From the IMG/VR virus record IMGVR_UViG_3300032156_000999, positions 1-46,611 of that record: a stretch of 46,611 nt of DNA, one strand, 5' to 3'. This document shows, piece after piece, positions 1 through 8,571 of the stretch. Source of the DNA: a virus. Position 1 is the stretch's first letter; each line of letters begins with the position of its first letter. The notes beneath the pieces were generated by a model. The model worked only from the letters and a program-made list of their open reading frames with translations, did not search any database and had not been told where the DNA came from. Position numbers and translations under genes: made by a program.

Positions 1-161
1 CAAGCACATCCTATCAGGTTCCTCAGAATAGAGGAGGCGGCCGGGCAATCGGGATGGCCCTGCTCAACTTCTTCAGCCAGCAAGGGGAAGCCAAGAAGGC
101 GCAGCAAATGGAATCGGATCGCATGGACATGATCCTGGGCGGCTCGGGCCGGCCTGGCGGC
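1..161. repeat. Terminal direct repeat, left copy
   Basis: These 161 bases are repeated at the other end of the window (46451-46611) with a single difference, A at 35 against G at 46485. The difference is silent (Gly codon GGA/GGG) in the gene that runs across both copies. The simplest reading is a circular or terminally redundant genome of about 46,450 bp cut open inside a gene. Whether the repeat exists in the virion or only reflects assembly of a circle cannot be told here. Confidence 0.95.
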
Positions 162-1109
162 GCGGAATTCAATCCGCTGCAGGCATTGTCCAAAGGCGGC
201 GGATGGCAAGACCCGAATGAACCCGGCGGCGAGAACATGGCGGATGAGCGGATGAAACAGATGGGGAAGGTATCGGATGCGTTGTCTACAATCAACGAAT
301 CCCAATACGGAGTGAACCGCGACCAGCTCAAAACCATGAGCCTCGGCCAAAAGCGGGGGTTGCTGGACCGGATGCGCTTACAAGAGGTGTTCGCCGAACG
401 GCAACAGCAACAGCAATTGCACCAAGCCCAGATGATGGAAGCGTTGTCGCGCAACCAGTATTATGGCAATCGGATGGCGCAGGAAACGTCCGACCGGTCG
501 AATCTCAGCAAGTTCAATCGAGCGTATTGGGAAGAACCGCCTCGGGTGCTAAACCCCGAAGCATTGGCCCAACGGCAGACACCCGAAGGCAGGGCCGCTT
601 ATGCAACCAGCGTGGCGCCAGAGGCTCTCGGTAGCCCGCAAGCAGATAGCTTGCTCAATGCCTTTAGCCGAATGCACCCGCAACGCACCGGCTGGAACCT
701 GGCGCCGGACCAGACATACGACGTAGGCGGTCAGAAGATGATTCCCACCAGTCAAAACTCGGCGCAACCGTTCAAACCGGAGTTGAAATTTTTGGAGACA
801 CCCCGGCAGATGGACATCGAAGGCAGGAAGTACTACCAGACGCAGGAACATGGGCCATGGCATCCACTGTCCGAGAAGCAAGAGTCGATGGTTGACAAGT
901 ACGTTGGCGCGATACTCGCGGAGAAGTTCGCCGGAGAAGGAGTTAAGGACGCAGTAAAAAAAAAAATAACCGCCAAACCAGCGCAGGAGTCGAAATCAGG
1001 CCCTGACACGATAGTCCCTGGACAACGTGGCACGGCCAAATATGGCGATGAGGAATGGGAAATCGAGATGAGGGTTGACGGTCAGATTGTTCCGATTCGC
1101 AAACTTTAA
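3..1109 (+). CDS. Putative internal virion (ejection) protein, 5' end at the other window edge
   Basis: Unrecognised protein with an open frame reaching the window edge. On the circle it begins at ATG 46438, which adds 22 residues before the first in-window ATG at 54, so the whole protein is about 373 residues. It is rich in Gln, Met and Ala and has a Gln-rich helical stretch near residues 115-145 (numbered from the ATG at 54). It shows no signal peptide or membrane segment and ends in a charged tail. It lies after the tail genes and overlaps the giant next gene by one base (TAATG). A place beside a giant protease-motif protein in the late operon suggests an internal head or ejection protein. 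That role is inferred from position only. Confidence 0.75.
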   Translation, partial: STSYQVPQNRGGGRAIGMALLNFFSQQGEAKKAQQMESDRMDMILGGSGRPGGAEFNPLQALSKGGGWQDPNEPGGENMADERMKQMGKVSDALSTINESQYGVNRDQLKTMSLGQKRGLLDRMRLQEVFAERQQQQQLHQAQMMEALSRNQYYGNRMAQETSDRSNLSKFNRAYWEEPPRVLNPEALAQRQTPEGRAAYATSVAPEALGSPQADSLLNAFSRMHPQRTGWNLAPDQTYDVGGQKMIPTSQNSAQPFKPELKFLETPRQMDIEGRKYYQTQEHGPWHPLSEKQESMVDKYVGAILAEKFAGEGVKDAVKKKITAKPAQESKSGPDTIVPGQRGTAKYGDEEWEIEMRVDGQIVPIRKL

Positions 1110-4100
1110 TGGGCCGCACCGGAAACATCGAGGAGCCTCGGTTGTTGGCCGCACTTGCGGCTAGACCGCCGCGTTACCGGCGCACGCTCGAACTGCAGGT
1201 GCCGGAGTTCTCCCCGGAAACATTTCAACCAACGGGTTCAAACCGAGTCATCCCGGTCTACACGCCGGCCGAACCGACCCAGCAATGGGAGATTAACCCG
1301 CCCGAAGGCAAACCGGAATCCGTTCAATGGTATCCCGAGACGGAACCCCCACGGTCGGCCCCAGATGAGCCGGGTCAACCACTGATCGAGACCGATACGG
1401 AACCGGCTCGATCCGCGGTGGAAACCGCGCCCGCGCCCAGGCAAACCCCGGCGCTACCCCAAGGGCAGCCGAAGTCGGTGCGGTGGTATCCGCTGCCGGC
1501 GGCCAAATACGAAGGGATGTTGGCCGGGCCGCCTGGCTGGGAACAACCCGCCCGCACGGCCGAGGAACTGGGTGCGCGGAACCGGCGCGGCGCGGAAACC
1601 ATGGGCAAGGCAGAATCCACTCTAGGCGCGCCGCAGCCTTGGCTGGCACCTAGCCCGGAATGGATGGGTGAACGTCCACCGGTCCAGGCGCACATAACGA
1701 AGCACATCGCGCGCTGGGCTGGTGCATGGATCGGCCAGGGCACCACGCCCCGACAAGATGAAGTGCAATCGTTCCTGGACCTTCAAGCCGAACTTCAAGT
1801 GGGCCGCGGCGAGACCCCTTTGCCGCCGGAAATCCGGGCGCACATGGCCGCCATGCAAGCCGGTGAACCGACTGTCGAGGAGCGATTGTTTAGCCCGTTC
1901 GTGCCGTTGCACACGTTCACCGGGAAAGAGATCCAGCAATGGTTTCGACCGCAACCATCCGGGGCACCGCCCCCTGGCGGTTGGAAAACCGAAGACCTCA
2001 AGTTGAGCGATGAGCAGTCAGCCGCCACAGCGCAGTTGCTCAACACAGCGAAGGGGCTGGTGGAATTCATGGAAACTCCGTTCGGCGGTGCGACTGCCGG
2101 GGTTGGGCTGGCCGGTGGTCCAATCGCCCATCGGCTGATTGGCTTGGGGTTTGCCATCGACATGGCCGGCAAATTACCCGAACAGGTTCGGCAACAAGGT
2201 GAACTGGAAGTAAACGGCACGCTTGATCAGAAGTGGGCCGGTCGGGCAAATCTGCTGGTCAGCGCCGGGATCATTACGGCCGGGTCAGCGAAAGCAGGCA
2301 GTCCCGGGTTGCGGACAGAAATCAGTCGGGCTCTGGCGACGCCCGAGGTCCAAGCGCTGGAAGCGGCTCTGAAAGCTGGCGGCACCCGGTTCGAGGGTTG
2401 GACACGTTCCCCGGAATACCAGCAAGCCGTGGATAGTCTGGCACGAGCTGGTGGCCGTCCCGTGACCGAAAGTGCTCCGGCGCGGGGCGGCGAACCGGTT
2501 GTCATAGGGCAAACTCCCTGGGCGGCCGAGGTGGACATTACGCCGCCCGGTGGTCAAACTCCTGCTCTGCCTGGCCAGGCTGAACCACAGGCGCCGGCCC
2601 GCAAAGCCGGAGTGGCTGGAAGACCAGCGAAGGCAAAACCCGCCAGCGCGCCGCCGGCTGCTGAGCCCACCCCGATTCCGGCTGCGGCAGTAGACACCGC
2701 GCTGCTTGGAGCCGAGCCGAGCAGTGCCACGACCAGCACAGGGGGCAGTGCGGCCTCGCCCGATTACGCAGCGACCGGTGGGGGCGAACTCGGCATCACG
2801 CCGCCCGTAGCCGATAACCCGGCGTTCAGCCTATTCGACGCCGTGCCTCTTGAACTGCCCGAAGCCGTTAGCCTGCTCAAATCCATGTTGGGCGCTGTGC
2901 CCAAACTGAAGGATCGCCTGCGCGCCTTGGGCGTGCGCGCCTTGGGCGTGTTCCATTTCAATGAGGGGCCGGGTGCCAAAGGCCGAATCGAGTTGCGCCG
3001 TGACCTCTTTGAATTGCTGACCAAGGACGAAAAGCGCGCGTTGCACGAAGAAGCCGTTGACTGGGCTCGACAATCGGCTGGACCCGGAGATGTGAGAGAG
3101 CACCTGGTTCAGGAACGATACGAACATCTGCTGCGCGAAGCCAGCATGGCCGCCCGCAACCGTAACCCGATCGAGGCCATGAAAACCATCTGGCACGAAA
3201 TCGGGCACGTCGTAGGCTGGTTGCCTGATAAGTTCCTGAGAGGACGCGGCAACATCTTCGGCCACATTGCCAGTCTCAAGAAATACCTGGAATCGGTCCT
3301 GCCGTTGGATCCCAATCGGCCGGCTGGGCTCAAGCTCACCACCGAGGAGGTGGACGCGCTGCGAGCCAAGGCCCAAGCGCAAATGCGCGAGGAGTTGGGG
3401 CCGATCGAGGAGATTGTCGAGAAGATCCTGGTCGAGGAACCTGAACTGCGCATTACCGGAATCACCCCGGCGGATGTGAAGAATCTCCTGGGCATAGATG
3501 CCCGCGAGAAGTTGCCCGAGCTGTACAACTGGTTCGCCAGCCAGAGCGATGCTGTCAAAGCCGATGTGCTGCGCAAAGCCATGCGCGGTCTCTTGGATGA
3601 ACGGCTGGCTGCGTTAGGCAAAACCGAGAAGATCGGCAGCAAGATGGTCGAGAAAACCATCCGTAAGAAAGTCGGACGCGAACCGACTCCCGAGGAAATT
3701 GCCGCTCGGTTCCGTGTTCTGTTCCGAGCTGAACTGGAAAAGCGCAACCTAGCTGACCTGAAGGAAATCAAAGCCGAGTTGGCCCCGATGATCGCCTGGT
3801 GGCGCGGCACGGAGAAAATGGAGGACTACTTCAAGGCTCCTGCTGAGATGTACGCCGAAGCATTCAGCGTGCTGATGAACAACCCGGCTGCTGTGGCTCA
3901 GCGCGCCCCCAGCTACTACCGGTTGTTCTTCAATTACATGGATCGAAAACCGGAGTTCCGGGCGCTCTACGACGGGTTTCAGGAACAGGTCAAAGCCGGC
4001 ACGATCATGGACCGGCGCGTGCGTGATCTCCGGGAGAGTTGGAACCAGGACAACACCCGGAGCATGGCCCGACTACGCCAACAGTTCAAACAGAATGCGC

Positions 4101-6493
4101 GCGATTTCCTCGACAATATCACTTACCACGTCGATCGGCGTCTGGGGCCGATCTATCGCATCGCCAAGGGCAGCGTGCGTGAAGGCCGCGTGCGGGCTGC
4201 CTTGGGCAATTTCACTTATCGCGCCAGTGAACACGAACGGTTTGTAGCCACCATGAACCGGCTCGTGGGCGGTCCCCTCGTGCGGTCGAACCTGGATTGG
4301 AACGATCTGGGCGAATTGCTCTTTCACCAGCGCGTCAGCCAGGAACGGCTGAACATTGCCAATCCCGGCGGCTGGACACCCAAGAACAGCCTCGAACGAC
4401 TCAACCAAATGCGCGAGCAATTGGGTCCGCAACGATGGACCGCCCTGGATGGAGCAGCCAAGGCGTTCCGCGCCACGTACGAAACGATCGTCCTGCGACA
4501 GTTGCATGAAGCGCGCATGTTCACCCCCGAACAGCAGAACGTCATCGACAACAATGTGTGGTACGCCACATTTCAGGCCCTGCGCGAGCCAGGCGCCTCG
4601 CCGATCGAACGGTTGCTGGACGCTTCGTTTGGCGCGGGAATCGGTCCCCGGATCTATCGGCAGGTCGGCAACCTGGGCGAAATCAAACAACCCGCCACGG
4701 CCACGGTGTTGAAGGCGCTGTCGCTCATCACCGCTGCCCATCGCAATATCGCCAAGCGCGAAACCGTGCAATTGCTGCTCTCGCGCCAAGGAGCGGTTCC
4801 CTTTTCAGGCGCCGAGATTCAACTGGCGCAACGGCACTGGACCGGTCGGCGCAATGAGTGGGTCATCAAAGATACCGATCGCGTCGGCACGATCGTTTAC
4901 ATGGAGGACGGCAAACCCAAAGCCTACTACGTGCGCAAGGTCATCGCGGACGCGCTCGAGTACGGCAACCCGATCGAGAACCGATTGTTCGCGGGCGTCG
5001 TCAGCGCGGTGAATTGGCTCAAGGCGGGATTCACCCAACTCAATTACGGGTTCTGGCCAGTCAATTTCCTGCGTGATACCGGCGCTTTCTGGCTCAACAT
5101 GCCCGGCCTTGCCGCTCCGATCGGCTGGGCGCGCGCGTTGCCCAAAGCCATCGCCGCCGCCCGAGACAGCGTGCGCGGCGCCCGGGCCAACCCGCACGCC
5201 GATGCTTTCTTGGCGCGCCGCATGGCGATCAGCCGAGCCGATCCGCGTGGGGTGTGGTCCAACGTGGATAACGAGTACGACCTGAAGGTGGCAAGTTACG
5301 GTGCCAACCCAGCGCAGTGGAACCGGGAACTGGGCAAAGTGAATCTGTTGGTCCGGGCCTGGAATGGCTACCGTGAAGTGGGCCAGATTCTCGAGCGCGT
5401 GAACAAGATCGCTGGGATGCTTTATCTCGACCGTGCATTTCCAAACATGCCCGAGTGGAAGAAGGCGCAGGTTGTTCGAGAACGGGCTGGCTCGCCCAAC
5501 TTCCTGGAACGTGGAGCAAGCAATGCTGCCGTGGACCTGTTCGCCATGTTCTATAACCCGTGGAAAGAAGCCATTCGATCCACCTTCCACGCCGCGCAAG
5601 AAAATCCGTGGAGTTTCGGGGCCAAGGTCAGCGGTCTGATCGCGGCGCCCAGTATGATCCAGGCGGCTGCCAGCATCGGTTGGATGGGTCCCGGTCTTCA
5701 GAAACAATACGCCAGCATCTCAGATTATGATCTGGCGAATTATCTGAACATCCCGCTGGGTTGGACCGATGACGACCAGGAACGGATCGCCTATCTGCGT
5801 TTGCCCCTACCTGAGCCGGCCCGGATACTCCATGGCCTCCTCACTCAGGCCGTCACCCGGCGGGGAGAAGGAATTACCAGCTACATGGGCGGCCAGGTGC
5901 CAAGTCCAAACGCCATGCTCGGCGTGGCCGCTGCCTGGGCGAACTGGCAAGTGTACGGCCAAAATCCCTACGATCCCTACCGGGGCAAGAACATCTTGAC
6001 CGACACCCAAGCCGAAGCCGGTGGCTGGCAGGCCACCCGCGATCTCGCGAAATGGACCTGGAACGAACTGGGCGGTTCGTTGTTCCATCGTTTCCAGAAT
6101 GAACAACTCGACACTCCCCCGGCGGGTGACGTTGCGAAGTTTTTGCGGTTGCCGATCGTAAACAACGCCATCGGACGCTGGATTAAAGTCAGTGACCGCG
6201 GCCTAGTCGATGCCAACCGGCGCGAGACCCAGGATCTGATCCGGCAACGGGCACGGATTCGTTTGGGCGTCCAGGAAGTCATGCGGAAACTCGTCGGCTC
6301 TGAACCGTTCACCGATTCGGAAAAGGTTCTGTTGCGTGATCCCTACGCTCAGAGCTACCTCTACGATAGCCTGCCGCGAATCCTAATCGAAAGTTCTTCG
6401 GGCGTTCTGCATCGTCTGGGATCTGCGCAATCGCGCGAGGAAAAGTTGCTGATTCTGCGCAAGGAACTCGAACGGAAAGAACTTCCCCGGTAA
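1109..6493 (+). CDS. Giant polyvalent ejection protein with zincin motif
   Basis: A 1794-residue protein. Residues about 1-330 are Pro-rich and low-complexity. A Gly/Ala-rich hydrophobic stretch (about 325-355) could touch membrane, and another Pro/Ala linker covers about 460-560. An HEIGH motif at residues 696-700 fits the zinc-binding HExxH of zincin metallopeptidases. Charged helices follow. From about residue 1300 the aromatic, Asn-rich block (NWLKAGFTQLNYGFWP and downstream) resembles the large polyvalent protein-associated domain LPD38 found in phage proteins. Such giant proteins are often packaged in the capsid and ejected with the DNA. The start ATG overlaps the previous stop. Activity of the protease motif is not shown; the third zinc ligand was not identified. 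Confidence 0.85.
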   Translation: MGRTGNIEEPRLLAALAARPPRYRRTLELQVPEFSPETFQPTGSNRVIPVYTPAEPTQQWEINPPEGKPESVQWYPETEPPRSAPDEPGQPLIETDTEPARSAVETAPAPRQTPALPQGQPKSVRWYPLPAAKYEGMLAGPPGWEQPARTAEELGARNRRGAETMGKAESTLGAPQPWLAPSPEWMGERPPVQAHITKHIARWAGAWIGQGTTPRQDEVQSFLDLQAELQVGRGETPLPPEIRAHMAAMQAGEPTVEERLFSPFVPLHTFTGKEIQQWFRPQPSGAPPPGGWKTEDLKLSDEQSAATAQLLNTAKGLVEFMETPFGGATAGVGLAGGPIAHRLIGLGFAIDMAGKLPEQVRQQGELEVNGTLDQKWAGRANLLVSAGIITAGSAKAGSPGLRTEISRALATPEVQALEAALKAGGTRFEGWTRSPEYQQAVDSLARAGGRPVTESAPARGGEPVVIGQTPWAAEVDITPPGGQTPALPGQAEPQAPARKAGVAGRPAKAKPASAPPAAEPTPIPAAAVDTALLGAEPSSATTSTGGSAASPDYAATGGGELGITPPVADNPAFSLFDAVPLELPEAVSLLKSMLGAVPKLKDRLRALGVRALGVFHFNEGPGAKGRIELRRDLFELLTKDEKRALHEEAVDWARQSAGPGDVREHLVQERYEHLLREASMAARNRNPIEAMKTIWHEIGHVVGWLPDKFLRGRGNIFGHIASLKKYLESVLPLDPNRPAGLKLTTEEVDALRAKAQAQMREELGPIEEIVEKILVEEPELRITGITPADVKNLLGIDAREKLPELYNWFASQSDAVKADVLRKAMRGLLDERLAALGKTEKIGSKMVEKTIRKKVGREPTPEEIAARFRVLFRAELEKRNLADLKEIKAELAPMIAWWRGTEKMEDYFKAPAEMYAEAFSVLMNNPAAVAQRAPSYYRLFFNYMDRKPEFRALYDGFQEQVKAGTIMDRRVRDLRESWNQDNTRSMARLRQQFKQNARDFLDNITYHVDRRLGPIYRIAKGSVREGRVRAALGNFTYRASEHERFVATMNRLVGGPLVRSNLDWNDLGELLFHQRVSQERLNIANPGGWTPKNSLERLNQMREQLGPQRWTALDGAAKAFRATYETIVLRQLHEARMFTPEQQNVIDNNVWYATFQALREPGASPIERLLDASFGAGIGPRIYRQVGNLGEIKQPATATVLKALSLITAAHRNIAKRETVQLLLSRQGAVPFSGAEIQLAQRHWTGRRNEWVIKDTDRVGTIVYMEDGKPKAYYVRKVIADALEYGNPIENRLFAGVVSAVNWLKAGFTQLNYGFWPVNFLRDTGAFWLNMPGLAAPIGWARALPKAIAAARDSVRGARANPHADAFLARRMAISRADPRGVWSNVDNEYDLKVASYGANPAQWNRELGKVNLLVRAWNGYREVGQILERVNKIAGMLYLDRAFPNMPEWKKAQVVRERAGSPNFLERGASNAAVDLFAMFYNPWKEAIRSTFHAAQENPWSFGAKVSGLIAAPSMIQAAASIGWMGPGLQKQYASISDYDLANYLNIPLGWTDDDQERIAYLRLPLPEPARILHGLLTQAVTRRGEGITSYMGGQVPSPNAMLGVAAAWANWQVYGQNPYDPYRGKNILTDTQAEAGGWQATRDLAKWTWNELGGSLFHRFQNEQLDTPPAGDVAKFLRLPIVNNAIGRWIKVSDRGLVDANRRETQDLIRQRARIRLGVQEVMRKLVGSEPFTDSEKVLLRDPYAQSYLYDSLPRILIESSSGVLHRLGSAQSREEKLLILRKELERKELPR

Positions 6494-6509
6494 TCGACCG
6501 AATGAACCT

Positions 6510-6644
6510 ATGAAACTGACTGGCAACCGACTCAAGATGAGTAGCGGCCGCATTGTGAAATTCGGCAGCGCGACGAAACGAAAGAATTTCGAGCGCGTCG
6601 CCCAAGCCTACAAGCACGGTTGGCGGCCCACGAAACGGCGTTGA
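6510..6644 (+). CDS. Small basic protein, 44 residues
   Basis: A short gene 16 bases after the giant gene's stop. It encodes a very basic 44-residue protein (start MKLTGNRLK, end WRPTKRR) with no membrane segment. Short basic proteins with a similar 'GNR...GRIVKF...NFERVAQAYKHGW' pattern occur in other phages as hypothetical proteins, as far as I recall. It could bind nucleic acid or a virion component; no function is assigned. It is the last plus-strand gene before the convergent integrase and the terminator-like hairpin. Confidence 0.6.
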   Translation: MKLTGNRLKMSSGRIVKFGSATKRKNFERVAQAYKHGWRPTKRR

Positions 6645-6676
6645 CTGGCCACTGGACTGGTATCCGTAAATGAGAA

Positions 6677-6700
6677 CGCCGCCAGGTTTTCCTGGCGGCG
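6677..6700. terminator. Terminator-like hairpin between convergent genes
   Basis: A perfect inverted repeat with 10-base arms (CGCCGCCAGG and CCTGGCGGCG) around a TTTT loop, in the 75-base gap where the late operon meets the integrase gene head to head. No strong T run follows on the plus strand; on the minus strand the stem is followed by TTCTCATTT. Its position suggests a bidirectional terminator. Confidence 0.7.
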
Positions 6701-6719
6701 TGTGTGGTCGGTAAATAGT

Positions 6720-7844
6720 TCAGAGTGGGATCGCAGCCGTCGGTAGTCTGACCTGGCCGACGTAGTAGGCTTTCGTGGTGCTTACTTGGGCGTGGCCAAG
6801 GAGATCCTGCGCCACACTGAGCCCGGCCGACTGACAAAGATAGGAGCCGAACAGCTTGCGCAATTCATGCGCTTGCTTGTGTCGGGTCCAGCCCAGTTTC
6901 TGCAACCATGCGCTAAACCTGCGAAACGACCAGTCGTTGCGCTCGGTCATGTGGCCGTCGAGGATGTAGTCCACCCCGGCGCCCAGGCGCGCAATGCGCA
7001 GCTCCTGAAGTGACTGGAACGGCTGGCCGGCGCCAAGCAGATCGAGCGGCACCACTCGAGGCCGCGCGCTCTTGGTCCTAAATTCCTCGTTGTCCTGGAC
7101 GGCCAGTACGGGCCGGCCATCTACGGTCTGGATCCAATCCCACCGGGCAAACGCGATCTCGGCCTTTCGCAGCCCGACGCCCGCGGCCAAGAGATAAATC
7201 CGGTATCCGTTCGGATCGGTCGCGCGCAAATGGGGCGCCGCCTCGCGCAGCCTGGCAATCAGTTCAGCCGGAGGCAACGAATAGCTGGCCGCAGCCACGG
7301 GCAGCGCTGGCGCCCGCATGAAGTCCGCCACCGTTGGCAAATGCAGTTTGGCTGCGGCATAGTCGTCCAAGAGGGCCGGCGTGAAGAGGCTGCGGGCTTG
7401 GCGGCGCAGACTATTCGCTGTGACGCTTGCCCGGCGGCGCACCTCTGGACCTGCTCCAGCCGCGCCGAGGATGTTGGCCTGGCAGGTCCGCACCAGGTCG
7501 CGCGTGAGCACGCTCGACGGCTGGCTTTCCGCAGTTGGGTGGCCGGCGTGCCAAAGCAGCAATCCCACGGCGTGCACATTGTGCCGCGCTGTCGATGGCT
7601 GACATGCGGCGCGCTCCCTATAGCGCGCGAACAACTCCGCCAGTGTCGCCGCCGGCCCCTCGCGCCGTTGGTCGATGACCTGGAACAGTCCCCGCTTGAG
7701 CGCGTCCACCCGGCCACGCAAGTCTGAACGTGCCTGGCGCGCGTCCTTCGTGCAGAGATTGATCGTGTGGCGCTTGCCCGTCTGCGGGTCGGTGTACCGG
7801 CCATAATACTCTCCGCTATCACGGTATCGAATGAATATGTTCAT
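6720..7844 (-). CDS. int: Phage integrase, tyrosine recombinase
   Basis: A 374-residue site-specific recombinase that would integrate and excise the phage. The catalytic set is visible: R226 (GLRKAE), K258 (RTKSAR), H326 and R329 (HELRK), H351 (LLGH) and tyrosine Y360 or Y361 (KAYY). The N-terminal part (YYGRYTDPQTGKRH) resembles an arm-type DNA-binding domain and is followed by a core-binding domain. The frame is open further upstream, but the ATG at 7844 has a Shine-Dalgarno-like AAAGGT and begins the recognisable domain. I do not see the extra helix (I2) that marks integron integrases, so it probably does not act on the cassette array. Convergent with the late operon; its attP cannot be placed. 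Confidence 0.9.
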   Translation of the reverse strand: MNIFIRYRDSGEYYGRYTDPQTGKRHTINLCTKDARQARSDLRGRVDALKRGLFQVIDQRREGPAATLAELFARYRERAACQPSTARHNVHAVGLLLWHAGHPTAESQPSSVLTRDLVRTCQANILGAAGAGPEVRRRASVTANSLRRQARSLFTPALLDDYAAAKLHLPTVADFMRAPALPVAAASYSLPPAELIARLREAAPHLRATDPNGYRIYLLAAGVGLRKAEIAFARWDWIQTVDGRPVLAVQDNEEFRTKSARPRVVPLDLLGAGQPFQSLQELRIARLGAGVDYILDGHMTERNDWSFRRFSAWLQKLGWTRHKQAHELRKLFGSYLCQSAGLSVAQDLLGHAQVSTTKAYYVGQVRLPTAAIPL

Positions 7845-7920
7845 GGTTGGACCTTTCGCGGCCGGCCCTTGGGCCAACCGCCGCGCTTTGCGTTCCGCCG
7901 ACAGGTACAAGCGGGGCTGC

Positions 7921-8145
7921 TCACGTGGTGGAGTCCCGTTTATTCCGATTGCGTGGTGGGGTGTATCTGACCGGATCTTCGCGGAGCGCACTATCAGCGC
8001 ACTGCTGAGCGGCAGCCCAATCTTCGAGAATGATTCGCAGCATCTGGGGGACATCGCGTCGTTGGGCGCGGGCGACGGCGCGGACCTGGTTTGCTAAGGT
8101 TTCGCCGCAGCGGAACCGCAGCGTCTCGCTTTTCGGCTCTTTCAT
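7921..8145 (-). CDS. Ribbon-helix-helix-type regulator
   Basis: A 74-residue protein beginning MKEPKSETLRFRC. The N-terminal strand-like segment followed by two helices (residues about 6-45) has the look of MetJ/Arc-type ribbon-helix-helix DNA-binding proteins, with a charged tail. It lies 76 bases upstream of the integrase on the same strand, so the two probably share a promoter. Its start codon directly abuts a perfect palindrome (8146-8162), which suggests autoregulation. Family assignment is by pattern only. Confidence 0.7.
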   Translation of the reverse strand: MKEPKSETLRFRCGETLANQVRAVARAQRRDVPQMLRIILEDWAAAQQCADSALREDPVRYTPPRNRNKRDSTT

Positions 8146-8162
8146 GTAGCACAACGTGCTAC
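8146..8162. promoter_or_regulatory. Operator-like palindrome
   Basis: Perfect inverted repeat GTAGCAC - AAC - GTGCTAC immediately next to the start codon of the minus-strand ribbon-helix-helix gene, inside the 91-base divergent control region. A near copy of its left half lies at 8213-8223. Likely binding site for one of the two flanking regulators. Promoter elements are poor matches: only a TTGACG at 8193-8198 stands out. Confidence 0.6.
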
Positions 8163-8212
8163 AACAAATATTTCGGGTCAAGAAAATAGTTGTTGACGCC
8201 GATAGACACAGT

Positions 8213-8223
8213 GTGGCACAACG
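8213..8223. promoter_or_regulatory. Second operator half-site
   Basis: GTGGCACAACG matches the left half of the operator palindrome (GTAGCACAACG at 8146-8156) at 10 of 11 bases. It sits 13 bases before the start of the plus-strand regulator, so a protein bound here could control rightward early transcription. Confidence 0.45.
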
Positions 8224-8236
8224 CACGCATGACGCA

Positions 8237-8416
8237 ATGAGCACGAAAAGCACGGAAAACAGGTTCAAGTTCACCGAGACATTGCGGATACGGGTCCCGA
8301 GACTCCTGCATCAGATGTTGCTCAGGGACGCCCGGCGCACGCACCGCAAACCCTCAGAGGTCGCCCGCTGCGCAGTGGTGCGATATTTGGAGCAGAACGG
8401 AGATCAGCAAACATGA
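8237..8416 (+). CDS. Second ribbon-helix-helix-like regulator
   Basis: A 59-residue protein (MSTKSTENRF start) with strand 'KFTETLRIRVP' followed by two basic helices, again like an Arc/CopG ribbon-helix-helix fold. It is the first gene of the rightward operon and diverges from the other ribbon-helix-helix gene, like an early switch. A longer frame from 8156 would cover the control region, so the ATG at 8237 is preferred. Its stop overlaps the next start (ATGA). Confidence 0.65.
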   Translation: MSTKSTENRFKFTETLRIRVPRLLHQMLLRDARRTHRKPSEVARCAVVRYLEQNGDQQT

Positions 8417-8571
8417 AAACCATCACCTGGCTGTTTTTATCAAGCTGGTTGTGCGTCGCGGTTGTGTGGTGTTGCGCGCTCTGCGCTGCAGCCCGTGAAC
8501 CTGTCAACCGTCGCACGCATCGACTCGGACGCCTCCTGGTCATGGGACGATCATTGCGGAGGTGGTCGTGA
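8413..8571 (+). CDS. Small membrane protein
   Basis: A 52-residue protein with a hydrophobic, Trp/Cys-rich N-terminal half (residues about 4-26, WLFLSSWLCVAVVWCC) and a basic C-terminal half, so a single membrane segment with a cytoplasmic basic tail is likely. ATG overlaps the previous stop and the TGA overlaps the next GTG. Function unknown. A 'C-A' pattern near residue 24 could be a weak lipobox, but Leu at -3 is not well placed. Confidence 0.5.
   Translation: MKTITWLFLSSWLCVAVVWCCALCAAAREPVNRRTHRLGRLLVMGRSLRRWS

Noticed and set aside
6645-6719. tRNA gene or attP core next to the integrase
   Set aside because: The gap holds a hairpin but no cloverleaf, and attP cannot be recognised without the host site.
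7259-7822. Minus-strand 187-residue frame in the integrase region
   Set aside because: Shadow of the integrase in another frame, Arg/Ala/Cys-rich.
6720-7844. Integron integrase (IntI)
   Set aside because: Pentad fits any tyrosine recombinase; the IntI-specific insertion before the HxxR motif is not seen and the gene lies in the phage integration module.
8156-8236. N-terminal extension of the plus-strand ribbon-helix-helix gene from 8156
   Set aside because: It would place coding sequence over the divergent operator region; the ATG at 8237 gives a compact domain.
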